A stretch of DNA of 21,926 nt from Halieaceae bacterium UBA5085 (GTDB lineage Bacteria > Pseudomonadota > Gammaproteobacteria > Pseudomonadales > Halieaceae): positions 12,905-34,830 of the forward strand of contig DIAF01000020.1 in assembly GCA_002414665.1 (NCBI GenBank), in the 5' to 3' direction. The position numbers were made by a program, and so were the translations under genes. This document shows, piece after piece, positions 21,792 to 21,926 of this stretch (position 1 is its first letter; every line of letters begins with the position of its first letter). The notes beneath the pieces were generated by a model, which was given only the letters and a program-made list of their open reading frames with translations, had not been told where the DNA came from and did no database searches.

Positions 21792-21926
21792 CCAACACCA
21801 GCTCCGGCAACCTGTGGCTGCGGAGCGATCTGCGCGCCCCCGCGGCACCGCGTGCGCGGCGGCGTCGCGAGCCCGGTGCGCACACGCGGCGAGCCCGGCT
21901 CCAGGGAGCGCTGTGAGCAGGCGGGC

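Noticed and set aside
21913..21926. GTG with AGGGAG upstream at the right edge as the start of another gene
   Set aside because: Only 14 bases are available; a ribosome-binding-site-like string in GC-rich DNA is not enough to support a gene.
1..21926. CRISPR array, tRNA, rRNA, insertion sequence or prophage genes
   Set aside because: No regularly spaced repeats, clover-leaf RNA, transposase motifs or terminal inverted repeats were seen; the region is compact and syntenic with known flagellar clusters.

Overview
This window is a single flagellar gene block from a high-GC Gammaproteobacterium. Its organisation is of the Pseudomonas/Vibrio polar-flagellum type: a FleQ-like master activator, a FleS/FleR two-component pair, sigma-54 promoters for the intermediate classes and sigma-28 promoters for flagellin and FlgM. 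A marine lineage such as Cellvibrionales/Halieaceae would fit, but that placement is only a guess from gene order and composition. No tRNA, rRNA, IS element, CRISPR array or phage gene is visible, and nearly every base is explained by a known flagellar gene.

Layout. Positions 1-2893, minus strand, hold the regulators: fleR (cut by the left edge), fleS and a short fleQ. Positions 2954-6323, minus strand, hold an atypical PilZ protein, fliT, fliS, fliD and flaG. Positions 6437-8224 hold the flagellin gene fliC. Positions 8369-18787, minus strand, are one long rod-hook-ring operon, read as flgB-C-D-E-F-G-H-I-J-K-L with gaps of 2-56 bases. A 248-bp divergent control region (18788-19035) separates it from the plus-strand genes flgA, flgM and flgN (19036-20624). 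The last gene is a GAF-like/GGDEF diguanylate cyclase (20838-21767), followed by about 160 bp of GC-rich DNA with no gene I can support.

Regulation readable in the sequence. Five sigma-54 (-24/-12) promoters can be seen, upstream of fleSR, fliD-S-T, flgB, flgA and the diguanylate cyclase. Each places the start codon I chose about 24-39 bases after the predicted transcription start. Two sigma-28 promoters are present, for fliC and flgM, each with the 8-N11-8 spacing and each followed at the same distance by a small 5' stem-loop. Two palindromes with GTCAA/TTGAC arms resemble the FleQ box known from Pseudomonas: one overlaps the -35 of the putative fleQ promoter, the other lies upstream of the diguanylate cyclase. 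A cluster of CGGCAA/TTGCCG half-sites lies between the divergent flgB and flgA promoters, and a related inverted repeat precedes the diguanylate cyclase promoter. These may be FleR enhancer sites.

How it fits together. FleQ with sigma-54 would switch on fleSR, and FleR would then activate the rod-hook genes. Hook completion would release sigma-28 from FlgM, allowing flagellin expression. FliS, FliT and FlgN chaperone the late export substrates. The most unusual theme is c-di-GMP wiring. FleQ lacks its N-terminal domain and the LFRS part of its known c-di-GMP pocket. An atypical PilZ gene lies directly upstream of fleQ. A catalytically intact diguanylate cyclase with a consensus sigma-54 promoter sits where Pseudomonas carries the PilZ gene flgZ. 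I see no wholly new system here; the novelty, if any, is in this regulatory arrangement.
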